Source of the DNA: Pyropia haitanensis
Taxonomy: Eukaryota; Rhodophyta; Bangiophyceae; Bangiales; Bangiaceae
Direction: 5' to 3'
Length of the DNA stretch: 64,000 nucleotides
Assembly (NCBI GenBank): GCA_008729055.1
Contig: SDUX01000007.1
Span: 2,094,064-2,158,063, forward strand
Below are positions 40,502-51,442 of this stretch, piece by piece; the stretch's first letter is position 1; each line of letters starts with the position of its first letter. A program made the position numbers and the translations under genes. The notes under the pieces are model-generated. The model was not told the origin of the DNA, did not search any database, and saw only the letters and a list, made by a program, of their open reading frames with translations.

Positions 40502-42766
40502 CGCAGGGCTTACTTTTGAACTTCGCGGACGACGAGGCGCCCCTTTTCGGTACCATCTGGTTTCTTCCGGTCACTTCCGGCGAAAGAACACAAGCACAAT
40601 CGCAGTAAAGAGACACTTTCGCGTCAGGTGCGAAGAGGCGGCGGGGTGAGGCACAGCGCGAGGGGCAGCTCGGAACGGCCACGGGGTGACTGCAGGCAGC
40701 GGCGGACCGGTGGGGAACAGCAATGGGCGGCTTGGAAGAGCTGGTGGTACCTTGCGTCGCGCGGGGCAACGCGAGGTTGCTGGGACAACGAGGAGCAGCG
40801 GGGAGACGGCTGGTGGGGAGTGAGGTTACTGGGGGTGGCTCACGCTGTCGGGGAGCTGCAGGGGACAGTGGGAGGCGGCTAGGCGTCGCTGGGGGTCGCT
40901 GTGGCGCCATCGACGGGTCGGCACTTTACTTCCTTGTCGCCTCCCCCCCGCGACCCCCTTACCCTCCGGTCGGCGTCATCATCACTGCTGCCCACTGCAA
41001 TGACGCCAGCCACAAGGGGAGGGGAAGGGTCCTCCGCCTGGACGCATCCGGCGTGGTCGCCGCGGATCTGGTTGCCGCGGGCCTGCCTGCGGTAGCGACG
41101 GCGCCACGCGGTGGTCCCGCTGCCGAAACGGCTGCAGCCACCGCCACCAACGCCGCCGTCGCCACCGCCGACACGGCTCGCACCGGTCTGGCCGCGGCGG
41201 TGATGCCCGCGTTGAGCTCCGACGCGCCGCTAGTGATGACCAGCGCTTTCGTGTGGAGCCAAGTTGCCGTGTCAGTTTGGTGACAGCGCTGTCTCTTCAA
41301 GGCAGCGGCGCCACAATCGGCCCGGCCACCTACTCCGTGGGGATAAACGGTGGCGGTGGGGCCGCGGCCCGGCGGCGGGGGGGGGGGAGGTGGTCACCTG
41401 GGCAGCGCCTTCTGGGAGGCCCTCCGCATGTATGGGGCAAAATGGGGGGGACGGGGGGAAGGGCAGGCATAAACCGTCGGTGGTGGACGCCATGGTCACG
41501 GTCACGCGGGTGGTGCCAGCGGCAGCTCAGATGCGGCTAGCAGGCCCGTTGCGGCTGCCCGTGGGAGGTACACCCGCTGGCCAGCCCGGGTCGAGGCACT
41601 ACCGCCACTCCTTCTCACCTCCCTCGCCCAAGTGCCCCTCGCTGTACCCACTCCACTCCACTCCCCCCACTCCTTGCTCTTCCAACCCACCCCTCCCCTC
41701 CTGACCACCACCCGCCCTCCCGCCCGCATACTAGCCCGCCCGCCCGCCCGCCCTGCTCCGAGCCTGTCCAGGCGGCAGCCGCTCCCCCCCACAGACCAGG
41801 GTGGAAACTAATTATAGTACCAAAGGAGGCGGGGAAGGCCGACGCTGGAGGAGCGGCAGAGGGGTGGGAGGTGGCACGCCGATCGCGCGCAGCTGCGGGT
41901 CCAGGTGTGTCCCGTTCCCTCCTCCCAAGCAGAACGGAACAATTAGAAAACAGGGGGCCACTCGCGTCCGCCAAGTTGAGCGCGCCTGTCAAACAGCTGT
42001 GAGCCTTCGCCACGGGTGGAGGTCCGCCGTTGGCCCAGATCCGCGGGTCCGTCAGCGGTCCGACGAGATCCACGACAGAGTATATCTTGTAACCCGCCGC
42101 CGCCACGCAACTCTTCGGTCGCAACCGCGCCACGAGTGGGCCACGGCAGCGCAGATGCGTTGCAGAGCGGCTCTCATGACGCAAGGCGCGCGGCGATCAC
42201 GCCGGGGCTGGTACGTGGCGCCCACTGGTGGCAACCGCCTGCGACCATGCCGCCTGTGCGACACAGTGTGCGCTGTTGATGGCGGCTGCTGGTGACCGAC
42301 GCCGTTTTCACGAACGAGGGACCGCCGGGGAACAAAGAGAAGAAAAAGACTACAAAGCAGCTGAGGCGGTGACCACCGCATAAGCACGCCATGCGAGAGA
42401 AAAAACTATTGTGCGGATGCCAGGCAGGCGGCAGGCTGTTTGGATTGCGTCCAACAGTGGGGCTCGAGTGGTCCGGGCAAAACAGGAAACAATCGATAAC
42501 AAGCAGACGACCTACGCAACAGCAGCGGGGCTACGAGAAAATGCGAAAAGCAAAGAAAGCACATAATCAACGGCAGCACGGGCAAAGCACCGCACCCAGA
42601 GGAAGGGCGTGGGTGTTGAGGGCTGTGGGATGACGAGAGGGTGGATGGGGGAAGGGTCAAACAGATGGCGACAGGGGAAAAACAGCAAGACCACAAGGGA
42701 CAGCAGCCTGGTGCACCGGTTTCATCACTTGCAATCGCGACAGGAGCACGTCTGTCGCAGTTCGGT
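40502..42766. other. 2.3 kb without a recognised gene
   Basis: Moderate GC. A plus-strand frame at 40723-41283 contains ITAAHC, the active-site His context of trypsin-like proteases, but no Asp or GDSGG context follows. From 41750 the DNA contains presumed 3' UTR sequence of the 42767 gene. No gene supported. Confidence 0.4.
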
Positions 42767-44644
42767 TCAGCTGAGGAGCGCCATGAGGCAACCGCTCGGG
42801 GAGGTGCCCGCCTCAAAGTCGAGCCCCGTGCTCGGCAACGCCGCCACCCCGCAGTCATCGGCCACGTCCAGCGCAAACGGCGACGAGCTGCTGGCCTGTG
42901 GTCCACTACTCACTGCCAAGCTCAGCAGCGCCTCGAGATTGGTAGACCCGTCATCGGCCGGCGTAGGCGCGCTGTCAAGTTCAGCCAGGCCAGACACGCC
43001 TGCCGCATCGACCACTGGCGGCAAGTTGTCCAGACCTACCAGCCACGGGTCGAGGGAGAGCTGCTGCGCAAGCTCCTCGGCACTCACACCGTGTACCCGG
43101 CGACGAACGGCCGCCACGGCAGCTGCTGCGGCAGCCGCCGACGAAGAGGTCGGTGGATGCTTGCGCGCGTCATAGGCCTCACAGTGGGGATTCCGCGACA
43201 AATAAGCCGCCAAGTTGGCCTTTCGTGGTGCGGCCGAGCCAGCAATCTTGCGTCCCTCCAGCCGATTCCAAATCGTCACGTGTTCCCCGTCGGGCATGGT
43301 GAGGTGGGGCGTCTCGGGCGCCGCCGCCGCATCGCCGTGCATGCCGCTGGTGAGACCGCCGCTCTGCGCAGGCAACCCCGACAGCGCCATGCCATTGTGA
43401 TCCAGATGAACGTGCGGGCGGTCCAGATGATCGTCTACATCGTCGTCGTCGGCAGCAGCAGCGAGCAGCCGCTGAAGGGGTATGGAGTTGGCTGCCGCCC
43501 GACGAGCTAGCTCGGACGACTCGGCCTCGGCGGCAGCGGCGGCGGCCAGGCGCGCCCGTTTCCGTGCCGACGCGGCGGCCCGACGTGCGCTAGCTCCCGG
43601 CCGCTCTGCCTCGTCTTGGTCCACGTACACTTCGCAGTTGGGGTGATTGTTGAGATACTTGGTGACGTTCTTCCCTAGGGGCGCGGCGTTGCCCGCAATC
43701 TTGCGCCGCTCGAGCCGGTTCCAGATGGTGACATGCTCCCCCGCGAGGAACGTACGCCCCGCGATGGTGGTAGTTGCCGCCGCAACGGCAGCAGACATGC
43801 CGTCCACGCCCATACCGCTGCTTGTGCTGCTGCTTGCGTCCCCCGACTGCCGGTCGCTTGAAACATTGTCGGCCGACGGGGTGACGGGCGTGACGCTGGC
43901 GGCCCGGGCAGCCCGAGCGGCGGCAATAATGTTGGCACCAGGAGTGGACGACGGAGGTGGAGAGAGCGTCAACGACGACGGCGAGCGGACCACAACCATC
44001 TGCACGTCCCGCTCGGGCGCCGACGGCACTTGAGAGGCGGCGGGTTCCGCCCCAAACGAGTCCTCCAAGGACACGTCTGCACCAACGAGGGCATCAACGC
44101 TATCCGCCATCGCCGGCACCTCCACCTGATCGTCGTCATCGTTGTCGTCTGCCATTCGTACCGTCAAGGGAGGGGGTGTCGCCGGCGCCACTGGGGGTGC
44201 CAGCGACACCGAGGGAGCGGCCGGGGTGGGTGGCGAAATCGTCACAGACTGGGGGGAGGTCATGTCCTTGAGAGACGCCGCCGCCATCGCGGCGCCGGCC
44301 TTGCGGTCCGCCGCCACCATCGTAACGTTTCGATCAAGTGCGTCGGTGCCAAGACCATCCCCTTCCTCCTCCTCATCCCAATCGCTCTCAAAGTCGTCGT
44401 CGTCATCGTCGCCGTCGTACAACGTCGGCGCACTGGGCGGGATGTCGATCCCGTGCGCGGCCTTGCCGGCCAAGCTGATGATGGTGCTACCGCTTGCACC
44501 GGCGGCTGCGCTATGTCGCCCAAAGGACGACACAGCCGCCGCCCCTACCACAGCCGGAATCGCCGACTTGGTTGAGCCGCTGCCACCACCACCACCGGCG
44601 GCGGCAGCCGCCTCGTCTCCTCCGGCCCCGCTGCCTTCCGTCAT
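42767..44644 (-). CDS. Protein with duplicated HVTIWNRLE-RKIAG-AAP motif, likely nuclear
   Basis: A 625-residue protein starting at the ATG at 44644 (CTCGCCATGA). A motif of about 38 residues occurs twice, at about 301-338 and 453-490. Copy 1 contains EHVTIWNRLERRKIAGNAAP and ends NHPNCEVY; copy 2 contains EHVTIWNRLEGRKIAGSAAP and ends RNPHCEAY. Between and around the copies are Ala/Ser-rich linkers, a basic cluster (SARRAAASARKRARLAAA) after copy 1, and a very acidic stretch near 75-98 (DGDDDDDDFESDWDEEEEGD). Acidic, basic and conserved modules together suggest a nuclear regulator. I have only a vague memory of similar motifs in algal and protist nuclear proteins and cannot name the family. 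Confidence 0.75.
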   Translation of the reverse strand: MTEGSGAGGDEAAAAAGGGGGSGSTKSAIPAVVGAAAVSSFGRHSAAAGASGSTIISLAGKAAHGIDIPPSAPTLYDGDDDDDDFESDWDEEEEGDGLGTDALDRNVTMVAADRKAGAAMAAASLKDMTSPQSVTISPPTPAAPSVSLAPPVAPATPPPLTVRMADDNDDDDQVEVPAMADSVDALVGADVSLEDSFGAEPAASQVPSAPERDVQMVVVRSPSSLTLSPPPSSTPGANIIAAARAARAASVTPVTPSADNVSSDRQSGDASSSTSSGMGVDGMSAAVAAATTTIAGRTFLAGEHVTIWNRLERRKIAGNAAPLGKNVTKYLNNHPNCEVYVDQDEAERPGASARRAAASARKRARLAAAAAAEAESSELARRAAANSIPLQRLLAAAADDDDVDDHLDRPHVHLDHNGMALSGLPAQSGGLTSGMHGDAAAAPETPHLTMPDGEHVTIWNRLEGRKIAGSAAPRKANLAAYLSRNPHCEAYDARKHPPTSSSAAAAAAAVAAVRRRVHGVSAEELAQQLSLDPWLVGLDNLPPVVDAAGVSGLAELDSAPTPADDGSTNLEALLSLAVSSGPQASSSSPFALDVADDCGVAALPSTGLDFEAGTSPSGCLMALLS

Positions 44645-46948
44645 GGCGAGACCTTGGCGGCCCTATGGCTGCACACTAACGGCACGGGAGCGCGCTTGGG
44701 CGTGCCGCAGCCGTTGAGGGAGGTGGCACAGGCGAGAGGAGTGGCAAACGCAACGGCGGGGGGGGGCAGGGTGGTCGGGCAGTGGACAAAACGCGTCACG
44801 ACGTGCCGCGCACGCAACGGGGGCTGCCAACCTGTGATGAACACCCCCGCCACGCGCGCAGCCAAAAGGCCACTCCCTCTGCCGGTCAGACCGCCGCCAA
44901 CCCCCCCCGCGCGACGGCCGCCGCTAGGGCAATGTGGGCAAACGACGTCAAAGAGCCGAGGGGTGGTGGCGTTCCTCTGAACGCGCCCGCCCCCCCCTCA
45001 GAACGCTCATTCGGGGGGGACACCGGCGGTGACATTGCTAACCTTACAGTCAAGCCGGCGGGGGCGGCCGCCAACGCAATGTGAAAACACTGGCACGGCC
45101 GCGAGACACTTCTTACAGCGAGCCACTGGCCAAAAACACCCGTCACTAGTGCTTCCGCCTCCGATCTTGGCCGACGGTGGGGGGAGCGCGCGCCCGACGG
45201 CCGCCCGCGGGTCGGCCGCGACGCCATTGGACTGCGGACCTCACACACGTCCGGCGCTGACCTGGCGGCGCTTTCGTGTCCCTATTCCGGCGAAACAGCC
45301 CGGACCAATTGTGTGAACCGGCGGCGCAGGCGCGTCCCACCGCGACTTGTGTCCCGCACCCTGTTCAATTCCTTCAGGCGTCAACCCACGTCAGAGGCTG
45401 GCAGCCAAAGGTGTGTTGCCGATGTCCATCTTGGCGAAGGCTACTACTAGCACTCGTGATATCCAGCGAGGCCCCACTGGCACGTGTGCTCGTCCCCCCA
45501 GAGCGCGCGTTCGGTTGCCCCTCTTGTCCTACCTCATCCCCGGTGGTCGCCCCTTTGCCCCGTGTTCCTCCTCGTTGGCCACACAGTGTGCAGTGGGGGT
45601 GGGGAGCCCACGCCAAGCGACAAGTCGACCGGATTTGAGCGTGGGAACACCCCTTCGCCTCCAGCCATGTGAAGCGGTGGAGAGCGCAAGGTGCCAAGTG
45701 CGGGCGGGGGACGGCGCCCTGTGCATAGATGACGAGGCGTTGGTTTTCGTGTGGGGACGCGCACAGGGCGGTTGGCAAAGGACAGTGGCCAGGACTCGAC
45801 GGGAGTCCTAGGACTAACACACAGAGCGTAGAGCCGTGCGTGCAGAAGCGAGGACGAACCAACGGGAGGCGACCTATGACCCCAATCCCCTTTTCTTCTG
45901 GGCAATGACAAGCTACTTTCTGTGTGGTGGAGTCATTAAGGCTGGGCGTAACGTGCATGAGAAGGAGAGAGAGTCAAGCACAGGCGTGTGGCTCCAACGG
46001 AACAAGTGCTCATGCTGTTCTCGTTGTTGCAGCATCTACCCGTCCCCCTCCTGTCTGAACCTGTTCGCCGCCCACCTTCGTTCGTTTACCGGCCCCAGAC
46101 GACCCCTACTCCTGACAGAATACGACTTGCGGCGGGGTTGGGCAAAGGTCGTGGACATTGGCGCCACGCTGCGTCGGCGGCGGCCCTTTCAAAGGAGGCT
46201 CCGGTTGGGCGAACTCCCCACGCAACAGCACTCACGCCCCGCACGACACGACGCCGCCGTTGTCGGCCGACATATAGCTTAGAAGGCTGCGCCGTGCCCG
46301 ACTGCACCGCAGCCACCGTGCTCTGTCCCAGCGCACCGCAGCTGTACAGTGTCTCCGGCCTTGGACCGATTTGTACCCTGTACTTCACTGTTGCAGTTCT
46401 CACAATTTCTCAAGGCAACAACAACAACAGGGGGCGCCCACGAGTCGCAATTGTACAGCGAAAATGAGGCCATCTATTTATCGGTGACCAACAGGTCTGT
46501 CAATGAAAACCGAATATCGGTAGGGGGACGAACACTGACCGAGAGCCCTGGAGGAGCGCCTACTAGAGCCACGCGGCAAGGCGTTCGACTTGTGACCCAC
46601 TCGCGACGCAGCGCCCCACCTTCCCGTTGGCCTCGACGCAGCCCCCCCGAGTCACCCCCGTCGGCACGGCATCCGTTCCTCTTTCCTTCTGCAGGGGTCC
46701 CCTTGCCGTATTCCATGCGGCTGGACGCACGGCAAACGGCCAGTCTGATCCGCCGCGGCCGGCGCGTCCCCCCTCCACCCCCGCCGACCGCCTTCGCGGC
46801 TTGTCCCTTGCCCATCCCCCCCCCCCAGCGGCCTGTGTCAGGCGGCGGCAGAGGCGGCGGCGGCGGCTGCAGACGCGGCAGCGTCAGCCGCAGCGGCGGC
46901 AGGCTCCGTCCTCCTCCCCACAGCACGGCTCTGGGTGCCCGCCCCAGG
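44645..46948. other. 2.3 kb between divergent genes, no gene recognised
   Basis: It should contain the promoters of the 42767-44644 gene and of the glutathione transferase gene. 45800-46500 is lower in GC. Short frames on both strands lack recognisable domains. Confidence 0.4.
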
Positions 46949-47632
46949 ATGGCGGCGGTGCCCGGCGGGGCCGTCGCCCCCTCCCCCATCCCCGTCATCT
47001 ACCACATCCAGTTTTGGTCGTCCTCCCGGGTGGTGCACTTGATTGAGGAGCTGGGCCTGTCGGCGCGGCAGGTGGTGGTCAAGACCATCACGGACGAGAC
47101 GCTCAAGACGTCGGCCGAGATGGGCGCGCTCAACCCGCAGCGCAAGCTTCCGTTCATGGTCGACACGGACGGCCAGACGGTGGTCGAGTCGGGCGCCCTC
47201 TGCGCGCTGCTGCTCGAGCGGCACGACGGGGCGGCGCGGCTGGCGCCGCCGCCGGGCCACCCGGGCCGCGCCAAGGCGCTCCAGTGGCTGCACTACGGGC
47301 CCGCCACCGCCTACCCGCTGGCGGTCAAGATGTTCACCGCGACGTTTGGGGTGGAGCCGGACAAGCGGGACGCCAAGCTGATTGAGGAGGTGAAGAAGGA
47401 GTGGCTGCGGGGCCCTGTCAAGCTGCTGGAGAAGGAGCTCTCCGATGGCCGGCCGTGGCTGCTCGGCGACGACTACAGCGTCGCGGACGTGGTCATGTCG
47501 TACGACATGATGACCATGTCGTTTACGGGGGTGGAGGGCGTGTTTGGTACGTCCCCGCGCGTGGCTGCATGGTTTTCCAACATCAGCAGCCGCCCTAGCT
47601 ACAAGAAGCTGTACACCCCACCGAGCGCGTGA
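46949..47632 (+). CDS. Glutathione S-transferase, cytosolic type
   Basis: A 227-residue protein with normal GST length and order. The thioredoxin-like N-domain (residues 15-92) holds IYHIQFWSSSRVVHLIEELG with a serine cluster at the usual catalytic position, LNPQRKLPFMVDTDG with the cis-Pro loop (KLPF), and VVESGALC, the Glu-Ser pair that binds the glutathione gamma-glutamyl group (E80-S81). The helical C-domain contains LLGDDYSVADVV, the N-capping box typical of GSTs. The pattern is nearest to the fungal GTT1-like group, but class assignment needs a tree. The ATG at 46949 is chosen because the frame upstream is low complexity. It converges on the ubiquitin hydrolase gene. Confidence 0.9.
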   Translation: MAAVPGGAVAPSPIPVIYHIQFWSSSRVVHLIEELGLSARQVVVKTITDETLKTSAEMGALNPQRKLPFMVDTDGQTVVESGALCALLLERHDGAARLAPPPGHPGRAKALQWLHYGPATAYPLAVKMFTATFGVEPDKRDAKLIEEVKKEWLRGPVKLLEKELSDGRPWLLGDDYSVADVVMSYDMMTMSFTGVEGVFGTSPRVAAWFSNISSRPSYKKLYTPPSA

Positions 47633-48222
47633 CCGCGTGGTGGGGGGGAGGTCGAGGAGGGGGACCTGGAGGCCACTGGGGCGGGACCGTCTTCTGCTTT
47701 TCTTCTTCTTCCTTGTCCAAGCCGCAAGCGTTGCGCCTGTGCCAGTCCTGTGGGGTGGCCTTTGCTCATACATGTCCGTGTCCGGCCGGGCGGGTTGCGG
47801 AGCGGGCGCCACCTGTTGGCGCCGGAACGCGCTGTGTATGTTGCTGAACCTGTTGTTCCACAGTACACCAGCTCCTTTCTTTTCTTGTCCTCTGAGCACT
47901 CTGCAAGAGGCCCTCGCGCACACAACACACACATGCACAGGCGCGACGACCAGTACAGCCTCACATAGGGGGGACCATCACGGGCGCCACTGCGGCCCCG
48001 GTGGGCACCTGCCCAGAGCTGCCAGGGGTTGCCCACGCGCACAACCCTCTTCCCGGCCGCGTCTTGGCGGGCGGCACCCCAGCCGGAGACCACCGCCTGA
48101 GCCGCCGCCTCCTGAGGTCGCCGACACACGTCGTTCGGGGGCAGCCCCCACCCACCACCTCCCGACACGTCTCGCCAATCGCCAGCAACGCGTCCCCCCC
48201 TCCCGTGCCCTCCGCCGTCACC
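47633..48222. other. Convergent intergenic region
   Basis: 590 bases of mixed composition between the GST and the ubiquitin hydrolase, presumably both 3' UTRs. A T-rich stretch near 47690-47720 may belong to the GST 3' UTR. Confidence 0.45.
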
Positions 48223-50058
48223 TCAAGCCCGCTTGGCCCGGTACAACAACATGTAGGCGGTGTGCCAGTCCCCCCCCCCGCTCAGCTTGAGCACCTCCTC
48301 CGCGGTGGTCAGGCTCACCTTGTTGTCATCCAGCTTGATCCACGGCGCCGCGGACGCGGCCGACGCGGCTGACGCGCCGGCCCTCCGGGCAGAGCCCGTC
48401 GCCGGTGCGACAGCGTCCGCATCTACAGCCGGCGGGTCGGCCTTGACCCACGCCACGTAGTGGCCGCCGTCCGCGGCGCGGCCCTGGTGCGTCAGCACCG
48501 CAATCAGCTCGTAGACGCCCGTGACCTCCCCAGCGCCGGCCACCGACCCCGCCGTCGCTGCTGCCGACGAGCCATTGGTCTCGGCGGGCGCGGTCGTGTC
48601 CATCGCCGCGTCCCCGCCGTCGACGGCGGCCGCCGCTGCGGGCGCGGCGGCATTGGCGGCACCCCCCCCGGCACTAGCCCCCGCCGCAGCGTCCGCCAAG
48701 GCCGGCGCGGCGGCCGCCGAGTCGCCCGCACCTGCCGTGGCGTTGGCGGCCTCGAGGTCGGTCGCCGCCAGCGCGGCGGCCTCGTCCGCCGCCCGCCGCG
48801 CCCGCTCCCGCGCGCCCGCCATCCGCGACCGCGACTCCTCAGTGCAAAAGTCGTACACGTCGAGGGTGAGCGGGAAGCTCACATTGCGCAGGATCTTGGC
48901 GCGCACCCGCTCGACGGGCTTCCACGCAAACCGCACAAACTGAACGGCCAGGTACGGCGGCAGCGTGTCGAGCCGGGAGACGCGCGCCCAGCGGGCAGAC
49001 CGCCCAAGCGACGCGGACACCATGTCAATCGTCTCGGAGAGGGCCGCCGACAGACCGTCGGCCAGGTGGTTGACCGACTGCACAATGTGACACTTGAGCG
49101 TCCGCACCGTATCTCGGCGGGTGACGGTCTCGGTGGAGCCCTCCTCCGTGCACGTGTCCACCGCCACGGTGGTGATGCCAAAGAGGCTGTCCACCGCGTT
49201 GACGCCGGCGACCCCCGCCCCCATCCCCGAGCCACTGCCATTGGCAGCGGCAGCAGAGGAATCCCCAGATGCCGCTGCCGTCGCCGCCGCCACCGTCCCC
49301 GACCCCGCCGCTGCCGCCTCCCCTGCCACCGCGGGCGCCCGCAGGGTGGAAGAGAGGCGGGTTAAAATCTCCCCCCAGCACTCCTCCGCATCCTGCTGAG
49401 CAAACATGCCCGCAGGCCCCGCGCGTTCTGCAAACTGCGGGTTGGCCGTCCGGAGGGCGCCAATAAACCCGCTCGGGTTGATGGCCGCCACCCCCCGCAC
49501 GTTCAGCCGCGACAGCAAGTCCCGCAACGAGGCCGTGAGGCGCGCCGACGGGTTCAGTACCGTCTCCCCGGCGCCACCTCGGTAGCCGCCAAGTGCGGCG
49601 CGCAGCTCTGGCACCCGGTTCAGCACCTGCACCACCGAGTTCATGTAGCAGGTGTTGCCCATGTTCACTAGCCCTGGCGGGACGGCAATGGCCGGCGTCG
49701 CCACCGCCGCCGACAGGGCAGCAGCATCTTCCTTGGGTGCATCCAGGTCCAGGTCGTCGGCCACGTGCGTGGCCGCCGAGCCCGCCGTCGCGGGCGCGGC
49801 GGCGGGGGTGTCAGCTTCGGGGGAGCCGAGCAGCATCAGGGTCTGCCGATCCTTGATGCCCAGCTTGGACAGGTCCGCGTCAGCAGTAATCTTCTTACCC
49901 CCCCGCAGGCCTAGAATGGTCTGCCGCGCGGGCGGCACGCCCGTCAGGGTGTACAGCTGCGACTGGAAGACCTCTGCCGGGAGGGCCGTATCAAGCGCCA
50001 CATCCACGAAGGACTGCTTGCGCCACTTCACCGTCACAGTCAAAATCGAAGAAGCCAT
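48223..50058 (-). CDS. Ubiquitin carboxyl-terminal hydrolase, UBP6/USP14 type
   Basis: A 611-residue protein with the domain order of UBP6/USP14, the deubiquitinase that binds the 26S proteasome and recycles ubiquitin. Residues 1-78 are a ubiquitin-like domain (SSILTVTVKWRKQSFVDVAL, QTILGLRGGKKI). The Cys box GLVNMGNTCYMNS puts the nucleophile at C137. QQDAEECWGEIL follows, then the His box GRAADGGHYVAWV with H533, and WIKLDDNKV at 573-581 supplies the Asp/Asn. The ending WHTAYMLLYR is typical. An Ala-rich insertion of about 100 residues precedes the His box. The ATG at 50058 starts the ubiquitin-like domain directly; an in-frame ATG 45 codons upstream is less likely. Confidence 0.95.
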   Translation of the reverse strand: MASSILTVTVKWRKQSFVDVALDTALPAEVFQSQLYTLTGVPPARQTILGLRGGKKITADADLSKLGIKDRQTLMLLGSPEADTPAAAPATAGSAATHVADDLDLDAPKEDAAALSAAVATPAIAVPPGLVNMGNTCYMNSVVQVLNRVPELRAALGGYRGGAGETVLNPSARLTASLRDLLSRLNVRGVAAINPSGFIGALRTANPQFAERAGPAGMFAQQDAEECWGEILTRLSSTLRAPAVAGEAAAAGSGTVAAATAAASGDSSAAAANGSGSGMGAGVAGVNAVDSLFGITTVAVDTCTEEGSTETVTRRDTVRTLKCHIVQSVNHLADGLSAALSETIDMVSASLGRSARWARVSRLDTLPPYLAVQFVRFAWKPVERVRAKILRNVSFPLTLDVYDFCTEESRSRMAGARERARRAADEAAALAATDLEAANATAGAGDSAAAAPALADAAAGASAGGGAANAAAPAAAAAVDGGDAAMDTTAPAETNGSSAAATAGSVAGAGEVTGVYELIAVLTHQGRAADGGHYVAWVKADPPAVDADAVAPATGSARRAGASAASAASAAPWIKLDDNKVSLTTAEEVLKLSGGGDWHTAYMLLYRAKRA

Positions 50059-51017
50059 TGTGGCCAGCGCCGCAAGCGAAGGGGGCGGGGACGATGCAAA
50101 CACAAAAAAAAAAACCAACAAGGGCGGGGGAACGCCGGTGCCAATGGCGGGAAAGACGAAGCCAGGAGCCGCACGGGACTGACAAGAATGCAAGGCCCAG
50201 GAAGAGCACTACCCGCCCAGGGCAAACCCACGCGGGACCAAGCGGCTGGGCGAGAAGATGGCGGGAGGACGGGAACAAGGTGTCCACCGATGCGAGTCGA
50301 CCGTAGAGACTGTAGCCAGCACGACGGCGGTCAGTGTTTGTGACTGGCCCACCTGCTGGCATTCGTCTGTCTGTCGGTCAACAACAGCTCGTCGCCCAAT
50401 GCAGTGGCACTGGATCGTCGAATTTTGTCCACCAATAACTCATAAACACCCATGATTAATTTGTAGAACTTACCAATTGAGAAAAGTGCAAGAATGCTTC
50501 GGAATTTACTTTGAAATGAGCTGTTGAGGATTTCTTGTGATAAGTTGTCGAGGTGTCCTGCCAGAAGTGAGGCGGGGCTTGTTCAAACACAACGTACAGA
50601 CATTAGAGAACTTAGAGACTTTCAGCACCCAGGATTCCCAAAAGAATTTCTTATACCTCCGCCACGTGTGCCACGAGTCACCACAATAAGATAAAGTGAT
50701 CAGAGAGTTTTTGCATGTATTTTTTCGCTATTTTTTCGGTACGATAGGGAGCCAGATAGGTCAAGGGATTACACCTGGAAGCTCCGTACAGAAAAACCGT
50801 AGCGTTGCGTGGCTATATCGGGCACAATAGCGAAAGAATTATGGGTACGTTGCCGGCCTCCAATTCCTGCGGAATAGAGTGGGTGGCACGGAATGGACGA
50901 CTCCTGCCGTGCGGCTTCGCCGTCACGGACAGACGCCGGCGCAGCCGCCGCCCCTCTTCGCGCTCGCGCGTCTTCGCCGAGCTTTGCTCCGCGCATCCCT
51001 CCGCCCCGATCCTCACC
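50059..51017. promoter_or_regulatory. AT-rich upstream region of the UBP6 gene
   Basis: 50400-50800 is one of the least GC-rich stretches of the window, with T-runs near 50720-50740. It lies between the UBP6 start and the next plus-strand frames, so it is a plausible shared promoter region. No defined motif can be named. Confidence 0.35.
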
Positions 51018-51442
51018 ATGCCTTCCTCTGCGTCATCTTCAACTACTGAGTTGGTCAAGCGCGCTGAGCAACCCTGCTGTGATCCAACTGGGTCGCCGGC
51101 CAGCGGTGAGTCAGGAGGCGCCCGATGGAATGGTTCTCAATGCTCACCATTACGTAAGTGCCAGCTTGAGGGGATAGGAAAAGGGGGGACGAGAAAAGGC
51201 GGGATAGGTTGGCAAGAGGGGCTGGCGACGGCGAGAGGCGAGGAGGCGAGCGTGTGAGGCAGGACGCGACGTACAGCGGGGTGGGGGGTGTCTTGTTGAA
51301 GAACGGGAGGATTGCTGGCAACGGCGGCGACCGGGTGATGCGCTCGACCTCGCAGACAGGGGGAAACAAGCTGAATACGTCGCGCACCGGTATTCCGCCT
51401 CTCATAAGCCCTACTCAACTACGTTCTTGGGTCAACAAATAA
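51018..51442 (+). CDS. Possible small two-exon gene, unknown
   Basis: Protein-like sequence ending GMVLNAHHY is followed at 51154 by a perfect donor GTAAGT. A second donor, GTGAGT, lies at 51106. After a CAG near 51250 a phase-compatible frame reads DATYSGVGGVLLKNGRI and ends LRSWVNK with a stop at 51442. An ATG at 51018 (CTCACCATGC) may be the start but lies in another frame from the GMVLNAHHY segment. A minus-strand frame also crosses the interval. I cannot identify the family; coding potential is suggested only by composition and splice signals. Confidence 0.22.

Noticed and set aside
40975..41000. ITAAHC, active-site motif of trypsin-like proteases, on the plus strand
   Set aside because: No matching Asp motif or GDSGG downstream in any frame (only GDSA near 41280 in another frame); chance match more likely.
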